Positions 29,552 through 37,720 of a DNA stretch of 64,000 nt are shown here, one piece after another. The number at the start of each line of letters is the position of its first letter. The stretch's first letter is position 1. The notes under the pieces are model-generated. The model was not told the DNA's origin. It made no database searches and worked only from the letters and a program-made list of their open reading frames with translations. Source of the DNA: Clostridium tagluense (lineage in GTDB: Bacteria; Bacillota; Clostridia; Clostridiales; Clostridiaceae); NCBI RefSeq assembly GCF_003865095.1, contig NZ_BHYK01000024.1, forward strand, positions 1 to 64,000. The letters are read 5' to 3'. The translations under genes and the position numbers were made by a program.

Positions 29552-29596
29552 CTTAAATACTTGTTATACTAATGATTAGTATAGCAAGTATTTAAG
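29552..29596. promoter_or_regulatory. 45-bp near-perfect palindrome, probable MarR operator
   Basis: Arms of 22 bp (beginning CTTAAATACTTG) meet at one central base; only one position differs between the arms. It covers the -10 element of the promoter of the AhpD-like gene and reaches the AAG of that gene's AAGGAGG ribosome site. The MarR gene lies directly upstream. A binding site for two MarR dimers or one extended dimer is the obvious reading; as RNA it would also form a long stem after marR. Confidence 0.85.
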
Positions 29597-29606
29597 GCAA
29601 TTGCAA
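29578..29606 (-). promoter_or_regulatory. Promoter of ahpD-like/lpd unit
   Basis: TTGCAA (29601-29606), 17 bases, TATACT (29578-29583). The -10 and most of the spacer lie inside the 45-bp palindrome, so a bound regulator would block RNA polymerase. Confidence 0.78.
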
Positions 29607-29622
29607 TACACCTGATAAAAAT

Positions 29623-30045
29623 TTAACTAATATTTTTCATGAATTTTTGGAGCACTCTTTTAAATACTTCAGTTTCTTCTTCTGTAATTCCCTTTGAAAA
29701 AAACTCACTCATTTTTTGCCCTTCTTCTAAAAGCTCTTCAATTCTCTCCCTGCCCTTTTGGGTAAGTTTAATATATTTAATTCTTCTATCTTCCTTGGCT
29801 TGAGTTCTTAAAATTAAATCCTCTGTTTCCATTCTATCTAAAAGCCTAGCCACAGTAGACTCTTTAATGTCCATTCTTTCTCCTAAGTCCTTTTGATTCA
29901 TATCTCCGTATTTTAATAGATAATACATGGCCATCCACTGAACTCTGGTTACACCAAGCGGAATTAATCTTTCATTAAACATATCCGCCATTTTTTTAGA
30001 TGTCTTGTTATTTATAAAACACACACATGATTCAATATCAAACAT
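29623..30045 (-). CDS. MarR-family regulator, OhrR-like
   Basis: A 140-residue winged-helix dimeric regulator. The wHTH region spans about residues 30-105 (QKDLGERMDIKESTVARLLDRMETEDLILRTQ, wing KEDRRIKYIKLTQKG). The N terminus reads FDIESCVCFINN; C9 aligns with the peroxide-sensing Cys of OhrR (LCF-type context) and C7 is beside it. That suggests sensing of organic peroxide or thiol stress. AGGAGG is five bases before the ATG. Its targets are probably its own neighbours through the 45-bp palindrome. OhrR identity is inferred; other MarR ligands are possible. Confidence 0.85.
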   Translation of the reverse strand: MFDIESCVCFINNKTSKKMADMFNERLIPLGVTRVQWMAMYYLLKYGDMNQKDLGERMDIKESTVARLLDRMETEDLILRTQAKEDRRIKYIKLTQKGRERIEELLEEGQKMSEFFSKGITEEETEVFKRVLQKFMKNIS

Positions 30046-30136
30046 TATAGCCTCCTACTTTTTATAAGCGAATATTCTCTTAGTATTATTATATAAGATT
30101 TATTATTTTTTATCAATTTATATATAAGATGTACAA

Positions 30137-30163
30137 AAAAAGAGAATCAGTTACTGACTCTCT
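30137..30163 (-). terminator. Hemerythrin gene terminator
   Basis: AGAGA-TCAG / CTGA-TCTCT stem with a TTA loop and one internal mismatch; T-runs on both sides. Confidence 0.85.
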
Positions 30164-30173
30164 TTTTAAAAAT

Positions 30174-30566
30174 TTATTTTACTGGTATAAGTAAATCTTT
30201 CTCTAATATATGATTAACCAGCCAATCATTTAAATAAGTTAATATTGTCATTATAGCCTCATCCTGATTTGCATCAATCTTACGTAAATCCACTTCATCT
30301 ATTTTTTTAATAAAACCTGCATGGTCCATTTTTTGAGTGAATAATCTTTTATAATTTATACTCTCCATATACTTTTCTTCATCTTCAAAATGATAAACTG
30401 TATACGCTCTTAGTTCTTCAATTACTGCAACTATTTTATCATATTTATCCATATCATATGGACTTTTTAATAATTGATAGGCTCTTTCACCTATTTCAAA
30501 AAGTTTTTCATGCTCGGTATCAATAAGTAGAATACCGGTTTTATATTTTTCTTTCATTTCAAACAT
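30174..30566 (-). CDS. Bacteriohemerythrin
   Basis: A 130-residue four-helix protein that binds O2 at a di-iron site. Ligands are visible as the H in DTEHEKLFEIGE, the H and E of YHFEDEEKYM, the H in MDHAGFIKKIDEV and the H-x4-D of WLVNHILEKDLL. In anaerobes it serves O2 sensing, storage or scavenging. GGAGGAG lies eight bases before the ATG. It follows the Rieske gene by 150 bases and has its own promoter, but could also be reached by read-through. Confidence 0.95.
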   Translation of the reverse strand: MFEMKEKYKTGILLIDTEHEKLFEIGERAYQLLKSPYDMDKYDKIVAVIEELRAYTVYHFEDEEKYMESINYKRLFTQKMDHAGFIKKIDEVDLRKIDANQDEAIMTILTYLNDWLVNHILEKDLLIPVK

Positions 30567-30614
30567 TTATTAATCTCCTCCAATTAAATTGATTGTAATT
30601 TGCTCTCATAACTT

Positions 30615-30643
30615 ATATTACTTTATTTAAATTCGTTTTACAA
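30615..30643 (-). promoter_or_regulatory. Hemerythrin promoter
   Basis: TTGTAA (30638-30643), 17 bases, TAATAT (30615-30620), about 50 bases before the ATG. A 14-base palindrome ATAACATATGTTAT lies upstream at 30699-30712. Confidence 0.6.
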
Positions 30644-30716
30644 CAATAATTTCCATATTGATTTATATTTCCACATAATCCATTTCATTTTTATTAAAAT
30701 AACATATGTTATCCAT

Positions 30717-31697
30717 CTACTTGTTTTCAATTTCATCTTTCAAGAAAGCTCTCCTCTTACGGTATTCAATAATAGGGGCATCTCCTTGAATAAGATTCTC
30801 ACCCATTTTAAATTCAGTTTTTTTAGGTGTTTGTGTTAAAACAATCCTTCTATCTTGATGAAGAATATATTTATTGCTAATATTACTCATTTTATTAACT
30901 AATTGTTTTAATACAGGAATTTTCATAAATTTCTGGTAAAATCTAAGATAAATTTGAGTGTGTTCATCATCAATAGGCACAAAGATCGCTACTATTCTAA
31001 GGTCCTTGCTAATAATATTTTGCCACGTATTTGGCATTTGAAGCTGAAGACTAAATAAATTTTTATAGTTTTCAATTTCGTCTGGTTTCAATGGTTGAAT
31101 TTTTCCATCATCCACTTGGTTATCTACATAAAAGGTCATTAAATTCTCTTCCCACTTAACAACAGGTCCATTTACTATTGTCTTATTGCCCCTACCTATG
31201 GAAGATGCATGGACAAAAGGCAAATGAACAGCATCTAATTGATTTTCAACAGCTCTTGTGTAATGAACTGGCCACATCTCTGAGAATCCCCCATATGAGA
31301 ACCCTTCACGTAAGTATTTAAAAAAAGGAATTTCTAGCAACTCATCAGTGAAGTCTCCATACCATAGCCAAATTAAGCCATATTTTTCTTCCACTTGATA
31401 AGCATTAACCTTAAACCTTTCTGGTATAGGAGTATTTTTGCCATTGGCTGGTATTAATGTTACTTTTCCAGAAGCATCATATTGAAATCCATGAAATGGA
31501 CAAGTAATTTTGTCATGAATTACTTGTCCAGCACTTAAAGATGCCCCTCTATGACAGCATTTATCAAAAATACAATTTACTTTACCATTTTCACTTCTCC
31601 AAAAAACAAGTTTTTCACCAAGCCTTGTGACACCAATTGGTTTTTTATTTTTTATCTCTTTTGAGTCCAATATACCATACCATTGATTTCTAATCAT
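30717..31697 (-). CDS. Rieske [2Fe-2S] non-heme iron oxygenase
   Basis: A 326-residue Rieske-type oxygenase alpha-subunit-like protein. The Rieske cluster ligands are C47, H49, C66 and H69 (CCHRGASL and CPFHGF). The mononuclear iron site is N152-x2-D155-x2-H158-x4-H163 in VENQLDAVHLPFVHASS, as in the family. Such enzymes hydroxylate or demethylate with O2 and electrons from a reductase, so finding an intact one in an apparent anaerobe is notable. No reductase or ferredoxin gene adjoins. Upstream genes encode DUF1475-like and DUF1295 membrane proteins; a hydrophobic or lipid substrate is plausible but not shown. AAAGGATG precedes the ATG. Confidence 0.88.
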   Translation of the reverse strand: MIRNQWYGILDSKEIKNKKPIGVTRLGEKLVFWRSENGKVNCIFDKCCHRGASLSAGQVIHDKITCPFHGFQYDASGKVTLIPANGKNTPIPERFKVNAYQVEEKYGLIWLWYGDFTDELLEIPFFKYLREGFSYGGFSEMWPVHYTRAVENQLDAVHLPFVHASSIGRGNKTIVNGPVVKWEENLMTFYVDNQVDDGKIQPLKPDEIENYKNLFSLQLQMPNTWQNIISKDLRIVAIFVPIDDEHTQIYLRFYQKFMKIPVLKQLVNKMSNISNKYILHQDRRIVLTQTPKKTEFKMGENLIQGDAPIIEYRKRRAFLKDEIENK

Positions 31698-31745
31698 ATT
31701 ATTGCATCCTTTCAGCTTAAGAATTTATTTTATAAAGCTTAAATA

Positions 31746-32072
31746 TCAAATTCTATTTTTGTGCCAGAATCTTTCCCAGTCCCCATTACTATTATTAAAT
31801 GCTATGAAAATATATAAACAACTCATCATACTTCCTAAAATTAAAACTAGTAAAACCCAAATTATAGCTTTAATAATATTATTCTCTCTATGAACTATCC
31901 AAAAGCATACTATAACAAATTCAATATAAATATCTACTAAGGATATTTGTCCCCAAGGCATTCCTAATAATATTTTACCTTCACCTGTAAAATTCCCAAT
32001 AGAAAATCCATATATAAGCATTCCAAGCATTAATAAAAAACCAATAAATGAAATTATTTTCCCTATTTTCAT
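31746..32072 (-). CDS. Small integral membrane protein, DUF1475-like
   Basis: A 108-residue protein with three membrane segments (about 7-26, 45-62 and 68-92) and a hydrophilic end FNNSNGDWERFWHKNRI. The pattern of a Gly-rich first helix, SLVDIYIEFVIVCFWIVHRENN, and a GDWxxFW end recalls family DUF1475, by memory rather than a search. Function unknown. It lies between DUF1295 (19-base gap) and the Rieske gene (48-base gap) on one strand, so it is probably part of the same operon. Confidence 0.72.
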   Translation of the reverse strand: MKIGKIISFIGFLLMLGMLIYGFSIGNFTGEGKILLGMPWGQISLVDIYIEFVIVCFWIVHRENNIIKAIIWVLLVLILGSMMSCLYIFIAFNNSNGDWERFWHKNRI

Positions 32073-32091
32073 AAAATCAACTCACCACCCT

Positions 32092-32871
32092 CTAATTTTT
32101 TTTAATTTTTTTAGGAACCCAAGGTACAAATATGTTGGTATACTTTGAATAATCCTGAAATTCTTTGTTGTCTTTGTAATGTTTTTCAAGCATTGGCACT
32201 CCAGAAACAAATAACAGTAGCAGAGTTATAAGTATAGGGCTAATAATTCCAGCTATGCCACTTCTTGATGATAAGCTGATTATAAATATTCCCCACCACA
32301 TTGTAGCTTCTCCAAAATAATTGGGATGCCTTGTATATTTCCAAAGTCCCCCTTTCATTATATGACCCTTGTTTTTTTTATCTGAAATAAAATCTTTTAA
32401 CTGTTTGTCTCCTAACGCTTCAAAAGCAAAACCAACTATCCAAATTACGACACCTATAATTTCTAATAACCCTAAACTTCCGGTGTCCGTAGCATTATTC
32501 ATTATAATGGGATATGCTATTACTAGCATGAGAGCTCCTTGTAACATAAACACTTGTAAAAAGCCCCTTACTACTATCAATTTTCCCCATTTTTTTCTCA
32601 TGGCAACATATCTAAAATCTTCTGGTTTCCCTAAGTTTCTTTTTAATATATGATAAAACAGTCTCATTCCCCATACAAAAACTAGGACTGTAACTATAAC
32701 AGATCGAAAATTGTAATTTCCAGAAGTGAGCAATGTATAAACTGCTATCACTACAAATCCAAGACCCCATCCCATATCAACTATAGAATTGTTTTTCACA
32801 ATCTGTGCAACAATAAAAAAAACAGTCATATAAACGAAAATAACTCCTATACTTTGCAAATATAAATCCAT
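32092..32871 (-). CDS. DUF1295 membrane protein (steroid 5-alpha-reductase / isoprenylcysteine methyltransferase superfamily)
   Basis: A 259-residue protein with about six or seven membrane segments. The superfamily signature is [19 protein letters not shown] near residue 175, which in relatives binds NADPH or S-adenosylmethionine. DUF1295 proteins have been linked to reduction or methylation of lipid substrates, but this one's reaction cannot be named. GAGGAG is seven bases before the ATG. It begins 31 bases after the DAK2-DegV gene and heads the trio with the DUF1475-like and Rieske genes. Confidence 0.85.
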   Translation of the reverse strand: MDLYLQSIGVIFVYMTVFFIVAQIVKNNSIVDMGWGLGFVVIAVYTLLTSGNYNFRSVIVTVLVFVWGMRLFYHILKRNLGKPEDFRYVAMRKKWGKLIVVRGFLQVFMLQGALMLVIAYPIIMNNATDTGSLGLLEIIGVVIWIVGFAFEALGDKQLKDFISDKKNKGHIMKGGLWKYTRHPNYFGEATMWWGIFIISLSSRSGIAGIISPILITLLLLFVSGVPMLEKHYKDNKEFQDYSKYTNIFVPWVPKKIKKN

Positions 32872-32902
32872 AATAAAACTCCTCTATTTTGTATTTTGGA
32901 CA

Positions 32903-34684
32903 CTAACAACTTATAAATGATACCGCAATGGCCCCAATCCCTGCATTTAATCCAACAACTGGTGATATTTCAGTAATATACTCTGGTGCTTGTCCTAAAT
33001 TTTCCGTTAATTTCAAAGCCAGTTCACTTGCTTTTATATGACAATTGGCATGCACAACATTATAAGATATTATTCTGTTTTCTTGATTTGCTTTTTTAAC
33101 TATGTCCAGTATTTTTTTTGTATTTGCTTTTGTACTAAAGGTTTTACCGAAGGCAATTCCTTTTCCATTTTCATCAATTGATATTATAGGTTTTAGATTT
33201 AAAATTTTTCCTATAAACCCTTTCATGGCTGAAACCCGTCCACCCCTTACCATATATTTAAAAGTATTAACACTAACATATATTTTTGCTCTATTAATAG
33301 TTTCTTCTATTATCTCCACAACTTGCTCATAATTTTTTCCACTCTCTAATAACTTTGCTGCTTCTAAAACTAATAATCCTTCCGCTCCAGAGTTTAATTT
33401 GGAATTAATTACAGTTATTTTCTTTCCTTCTTCTATAAATTTTTCTGAAGCCTTTTGTACTGCATTAAAAGTTCCACTCATCTCTTTTGACACTATGATT
33501 GTTATTATTGATTCATAGTGGCTAACTAAAAAAGAAAATATATTCTCCACACTTTTTATTGTTGGTTGTGAACTTGTAGGATACTCTTTTAAAGAGTCAA
33601 TCATGGAATAAAATTTATCAGGTTTTATAGTCAGCTTATCTAAATATGGACTATCTTCAATAATTAAATTCAATGGTATAACATGAATTTGATACTTTTC
33701 AATTAACGCCTCTGGTAAATCAGCAATGGAATCAGTTAGGATAGCTGTTTTACTTTTCCTATTATTCACCACTTCATACTGCTTTTTCATGTCATCAACC
33801 TTTTGCTGAACTATTTTACCTTTTTCTCTTAATATATAAAATAATTCATCTGGTTTATTGGTGTGTATGTGTATTCTAATCTTTTTAGAATTTCCTGCAA
33901 CAATTAACGAATCTCCTAAATGTTTTATTTCATTCTTTATCTCATCACTATTTAAATTTTCATTTGAAATTAGAGCTTCTGTGCAATACCTGTAAGTTAT
34001 ATCTGCAGTGAAATTATAGGCCTCTTCTTCCAACAGTATTTCTTCCATATGTAATTTCAGTTTTATAATGTTTTTATCCTTAAGGAAGTTCACAATTCCC
34101 TGAAGAAAACTTACAAAGCCACTTGCACCAGAATCCACTACAGAATGTTTTTTTAAAATTTCAAGAAGATTTGGTGTGTTTGCAAGGGATATTTTTGCAT
34201 CTTCTAAAGTACTAATTATTATTTCCTCAAAATTTTTAGTTGCATCCTTCAATTTATAAACTGCTTCTGACCACTCTCTTATAACTGTTATCATAGTTCC
34301 TTCAACAGGATTTAAGATAGCTTTATACGCATATGGAACAGCTCTCTTTAATGCTTCCGCAAATGTTGATATAGTTAGAACTTCTGTATCATTTATTTCT
34401 TCATTAATTCCATTTATAAATTGCGCAAAAATTATTCCTGAATTTCCTCTTGCTCCAATTAGTGCTGCATCCGCCATAGAATTAATTGTAGCTTTAATGG
34501 AATTTTCAAATTTTGTTTCTTCAATTATGGCATTCATGGTAGATATAAGATTGCTACCCGTATCCCCATCTGGAATAGGAAAGACATTCATTTTATTTAG
34601 TGCATTTTTTTGTTTTCTTACATGTATAACGCCTGATAAAAATGCGTTATATAATACTTCACCATTTACATTATTCACTTTCAT
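32903..34684 (-). CDS. DAK2-DegV fusion protein (FakA-FakB-like fatty acid kinase)
   Basis: A 593-residue protein joining two parts. Residues ~1-300 resemble the kinase FakA: DhaL/DAK2 nucleotide site (PIPDGDTGSN, GARGNSGIIFAQ) and its middle domain (GNSKKIRIHIHTNKPDELF). Residues ~310-593 are a DegV/FakB fatty-acid-binding domain (LTDSIADLPEALIEKY, PTSSQPT, SGTFNAVQKA, VRGGRVSAMKGFIGKILNLKPI). FakA normally has a different C-terminal domain and binds FakB in trans, so this is a kinase and carrier on one chain. Start at ATG 34684 with AAGGAGAG seven bases upstream; an ATG 12 codons earlier has none. Followed by lipid-like redox genes. Confidence 0.88.
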   Translation of the reverse strand: MKVNNVNGEVLYNAFLSGVIHVRKQKNALNKMNVFPIPDGDTGSNLISTMNAIIEETKFENSIKATINSMADAALIGARGNSGIIFAQFINGINEEINDTEVLTISTFAEALKRAVPYAYKAILNPVEGTMITVIREWSEAVYKLKDATKNFEEIIISTLEDAKISLANTPNLLEILKKHSVVDSGASGFVSFLQGIVNFLKDKNIIKLKLHMEEILLEEEAYNFTADITYRYCTEALISNENLNSDEIKNEIKHLGDSLIVAGNSKKIRIHIHTNKPDELFYILREKGKIVQQKVDDMKKQYEVVNNRKSKTAILTDSIADLPEALIEKYQIHVIPLNLIIEDSPYLDKLTIKPDKFYSMIDSLKEYPTSSQPTIKSVENIFSFLVSHYESIITIIVSKEMSGTFNAVQKASEKFIEEGKKITVINSKLNSGAEGLLVLEAAKLLESGKNYEQVVEIIEETINRAKIYVSVNTFKYMVRGGRVSAMKGFIGKILNLKPIISIDENGKGIAFGKTFSTKANTKKILDIVKKANQENRIISYNVVHANCHIKASELALKLTENLGQAPEYITEISPVVGLNAGIGAIAVSFISC

Positions 34685-34755
34685 ATGTAATCTCTCCTTA
34701 ATAATATTTTTTATTTTCAAATAATATTTATTGAATCATACCATATCTGCTCAAC

Positions 34756-34776
34756 TATATATATATATATATATAT
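34756..34776. repeat. TA dinucleotide run
   Basis: About ten TA units in the A+T-rich leader of the DAK2-DegV gene. Likely slippage-prone; no further role seen. Confidence 0.85.
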
Positions 34777-34828
34777 TCTTAAATTAATTTTAACTATAGC
34801 ACATTTTGTTTAAATTTTAGTTTTTTTG

Positions 34829-34881
34829 TATATAAATAGTAAAAAGCATCTGCTAGGCAGATGCTTTTTACTATTTATATA
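34829..34881. terminator. 26-bp perfect hairpin terminator
   Basis: GTATATAAATAGTAAAAAGC... pairs over 26 bp with its exact complement around a TAG loop; core AAAAAGCATCTGC/GCAGATGCTTTTT. It ends the btu operon on the minus strand and works in both directions. Confidence 0.92.
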
Positions 34882-34903
34882 CATTTTACATATTGTTTTT
34901 GTA

Positions 34904-35668
34904 CTAAAAAGGCATAATAAAAGTTTTTTTTGTTTTAGGATTTTTGGTTATATAGACATCTAATCCATAAACTTTCTTAATTATATCTTCAGTTAATACT
35001 TCCTCTGGGATTCCATCTTTGTAGACTCCACAATTATGCATTAGTATCATATGATCACAATATGCAGCTGCTAAATTCAAATCATGAAGCACTGCAATAA
35101 TCGTTATGTTTTTATTTTGATTTAGTTCTTTTAATTGATTCATTATTTCAATTTGGTGATGAATGTCTAGGTGAGAAATAGGCTCATCTAGAAGAATTAT
35201 TCCTGTTTCTTGAGCAATTGCTCTTGCCACCACAACTCGTTGTTTTTCTCCACCACTAAGTGCATTTATGCTTTTATTTCTAAGCTCCCAAGTGTTAGTT
35301 ATTTTCATAGCATTCATAGCTATTTTTATGTCTTTTTCGCTTTCTGAGCAAAATCTAGAAATATGAGGAGTTCTTCCCATAAGAACTATATCTTGTACTG
35401 AAAAATCAAACTCAATTTCTGTGCTTTGTGGCACTACAGCCATTTCCTTTGCTAGCACCTTTGGTTTTATTTGGGTTAAATCCACTTCATCAATAAAAAT
35501 CTCACCTTTTTCCATAGGGAGAGATTTTGATAGTATCCTTAAAAGAGTAGTTTTACCTGATCCATTTGGTCCTAGGATAGTATAAAATTTTCCGCTTTCA
35601 ATATTTACATTAATATCCTTTAATACTTCTTTTTCAAAGGAAAAGCATACGTTATTTATCTCTATCAA
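34904..35668 (-). CDS. btuD: Corrinoid ABC transporter ATPase
   Basis: A 254-residue ABC ATPase: Walker A GPNGSGKTTLL, Q-loop VPQSTE, signature LSGGEKQRVVVARA, Walker B IILLDEPISHLD, switch His in VLHDLNLAA. The FecE/BtuD group transports iron chelates or B12. Start taken as TTG 35668 (LIEINNVCFSFE), with GAAGAAGG about nine bases upstream; the longer ATG frame would place a hydrophobic tail overlapping the permease end. Last gene of a riboswitch-led operon, one base after the permease gene, hence corrinoid specificity is likely. Confidence 0.9.
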   Translation of the reverse strand: MIEINNVCFSFEKEVLKDINVNIESGKFYTILGPNGSGKTTLLRILSKSLPMEKGEIFIDEVDLTQIKPKVLAKEMAVVPQSTEIEFDFSVQDIVLMGRTPHISRFCSESEKDIKIAMNAMKITNTWELRNKSINALSGGEKQRVVVARAIAQETGIILLDEPISHLDIHHQIEIMNQLKELNQNKNITIIAVLHDLNLAAAYCDHMILMHNCGVYKDGIPEEVLTEDIIKKVYGLDVYITKNPKTKKTFIMPF

Positions 35669-35669
35669 T

Positions 35670-36722
35670 TTATATCGCCTTCTTCTTTGTTCTATATAAT
35701 AGATATATAAAAAATGGAACTCCAAAAATTGAAGTTATAATTCCCACTGGTATTTCAGATGGAGGCACTACTACCCTTGCAAGCGTATCACAAATCACTA
35801 AAAATATAGCTCCCCCCAGTGCAGAAAATGGTATAACCACCCTATTATCAGATCCAAAAATCATTCTAATAGCATGAGGCACTATAAGCCCTACAAATCC
35901 AATTATTCCACTTACAGATACAACTGCTGCAACCATTAGTGTACTTATTACAAATATGTACTTTTTAAATCCATTTACATCTATACCAAGACTTCTTGCA
36001 CTATCTTCACCAAGGAGCATGATATTAAGATCTCTTGAAAATGTAGATATAAACAATATTGAGGGAACTACTATTATAGATAGTAGAATCACTTCATTCC
36101 AACCTGCTGTGGAAAAACTACCCATGGTCCACATAACTATTTTTTCAATATTATCGCTATTAAAGGTCATCATTAATGAAATTATAGAAGATAATAAATA
36201 ATTTATAGCAATACCTGCAAGAAGAAGTGTGGCCACTGGAACTTTTGTACCAACTCTCGCAATATTATAAACTAAAAAAGTAGTAATTATAGCCCCTATA
36301 AACGCAGTTAATGCTACCATGCTCATTCCTAAAAAATGAGTTTCTTTAAGAAAAACCATGGTTATAGTGGCTCCAAGTGCTGCTCCTGACGAAACTCCTA
36401 AAACAAATGGGTCTGCCATTGGATTCTTAAAAATTCCTTGAAAAGAAGTACCAACCACTGAAAGTGCTGCTCCTACTAAACAAGCTAAAAGTATCCTAGG
36501 GAGTCTTAAATTCAATAATATGGTTATTGATGTGGACTTAATTCCATCTATGGATACAAAGTTATTCACTATTGGAATTTTACTTGTTATGATTAAAGCC
36601 GTCTGTTTAAAAGAAATATCTGCCACTCCGAAATTTGCCGCAGCAATCATCACAATTATAAGTAAAAATACCCCTACTCCAAAAACTCTTTTATAATAAC
36701 TCTTATTTTCTATAAACGTCAT
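35670..36722 (-). CDS. btuC: Corrinoid ABC transporter permease
   Basis: A 350-residue FecCD-family permease with about ten membrane segments. RLPRILLACLVGAALSVVGTSFQGIFKNPMADPFVLGVSSGAALGA is the family hallmark near the N terminus, and GFVGLIVPHAIRM the coupling region. Located between the binding protein (16 bases upstream) and the ATPase. B12 role follows from the cobalamin riboswitch and cobU in the same unit; siderophore transport would be the alternative. Confidence 0.92.
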   Translation of the reverse strand: MTFIENKSYYKRVFGVGVFLLIIVMIAAANFGVADISFKQTALIITSKIPIVNNFVSIDGIKSTSITILLNLRLPRILLACLVGAALSVVGTSFQGIFKNPMADPFVLGVSSGAALGATITMVFLKETHFLGMSMVALTAFIGAIITTFLVYNIARVGTKVPVATLLLAGIAINYLLSSIISLMMTFNSDNIEKIVMWTMGSFSTAGWNEVILLSIIVVPSILFISTFSRDLNIMLLGEDSARSLGIDVNGFKKYIFVISTLMVAAVVSVSGIIGFVGLIVPHAIRMIFGSDNRVVIPFSALGGAIFLVICDTLARVVVPPSEIPVGIITSIFGVPFFIYLLYRTKKKAI

Positions 36723-36738
36723 GGTAGTGCAACCCCTT

Positions 36739-37686
36739 TTATTTGAAAAGTTCAGGATGAATTAGTTTAGCCATTGCTTCTAGACCCTCTGCAAGTCTTG
36801 GTCCCTGCCTAACAATAGTATTATCATCAATCCCCGATAATTTCCCATTTTTAACTGCCTTCAGATCTTTGTAACCATTAGTAGCTTCTATGCCTTTTTT
36901 TGTATCAAAGAACTTAGAACATATTAGAATATCAGGATTCTTTTCTACAAGCTTTTCTACACTGTATTTCCAACCAATTGCATCATCTGCAGCGTTTTTA
37001 CCACCAGCTATTTCTATCATATTACCTATAAATGTATCTTTTCCTGCAGTGAAATCTCCACTTTTACCAAAACCTGCTACATAATAAACTGTTGGCTTCT
37101 TAGCATTTGCTACCTTACTAGTTATATCTGCAACCTTCTTTTTCATATCTGATATTATTGACTGTGCTTTTTCACTGGCATTTACAACCTGTCCGAGCTT
37201 TGACATTGTATCATATACACCAGCAAAACTTTCTTCACCATAAAGTACTATAACTTTTATATTAAGAGCTTCTAATTTTTTAACAACAGTCTTATCAAAA
37301 TGAGTTGATGCAATAACTACATCAGGTTTTAATTCAACAATTTTCTCTATATTTGGTTTTAATAGACTACCAACAGAGGCTACCTTAAGGGTCTCAGTTG
37401 GATAATCATCGTAATCACTTCTACCAACTAGATTTCCACCTTTACCAAGGGCATATACTCCCTCTGTTATATTTGGCGCAATTGTAATAATCCTCTTAGG
37501 TTCTTTTTCAATGGTAACTGTTCTCTTATATGAATCTACCACTTTTATAGGATATAGAACGCCCACAGCTTCCTTTTTAGTAATATTGGGCTCCTTGCTG
37601 CTTGTAGCCTTGTTACCACATGCACTAAACACAAAACAAACAAAAATAGCCAAAACTATATTTATTATACTTTTTTTCTTAAACAT
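36739..37686 (-). CDS. btuF: Corrinoid-binding lipoprotein
   Basis: A 315-residue class III solute-binding protein. A lipoprotein signal peptide ends at lipobox FSAC (Cys about residue 22), tethering it outside the membrane. The helical-backbone metal-receptor fold is shown by RIITIAPNITEGVYALGKGGNLVGRSDYDDYP, KPNIEKIVELKPDVVIAS and NPDILICSKFF. Second gene of the unit, between cobU and the permease. Confidence 0.92.
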   Translation of the reverse strand: MFKKKSIINIVLAIFVCFVFSACGNKATSSKEPNITKKEAVGVLYPIKVVDSYKRTVTIEKEPKRIITIAPNITEGVYALGKGGNLVGRSDYDDYPTETLKVASVGSLLKPNIEKIVELKPDVVIASTHFDKTVVKKLEALNIKVIVLYGEESFAGVYDTMSKLGQVVNASEKAQSIISDMKKKVADITSKVANAKKPTVYYVAGFGKSGDFTAGKDTFIGNMIEIAGGKNAADDAIGWKYSVEKLVEKNPDILICSKFFDTKKGIEATNGYKDLKAVKNGKLSGIDDNTIVRQGPRLAEGLEAMAKLIHPELFK

Positions 37687-37720
37687 AAATTTCCTCCATA
37701 AATTTTGATTTTATAATTAT

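Noticed and set aside
34756-34776. TA run as origin-type or CRISPR-like repeat
   Set aside because: Simple dinucleotide slippage; no spacer structure.
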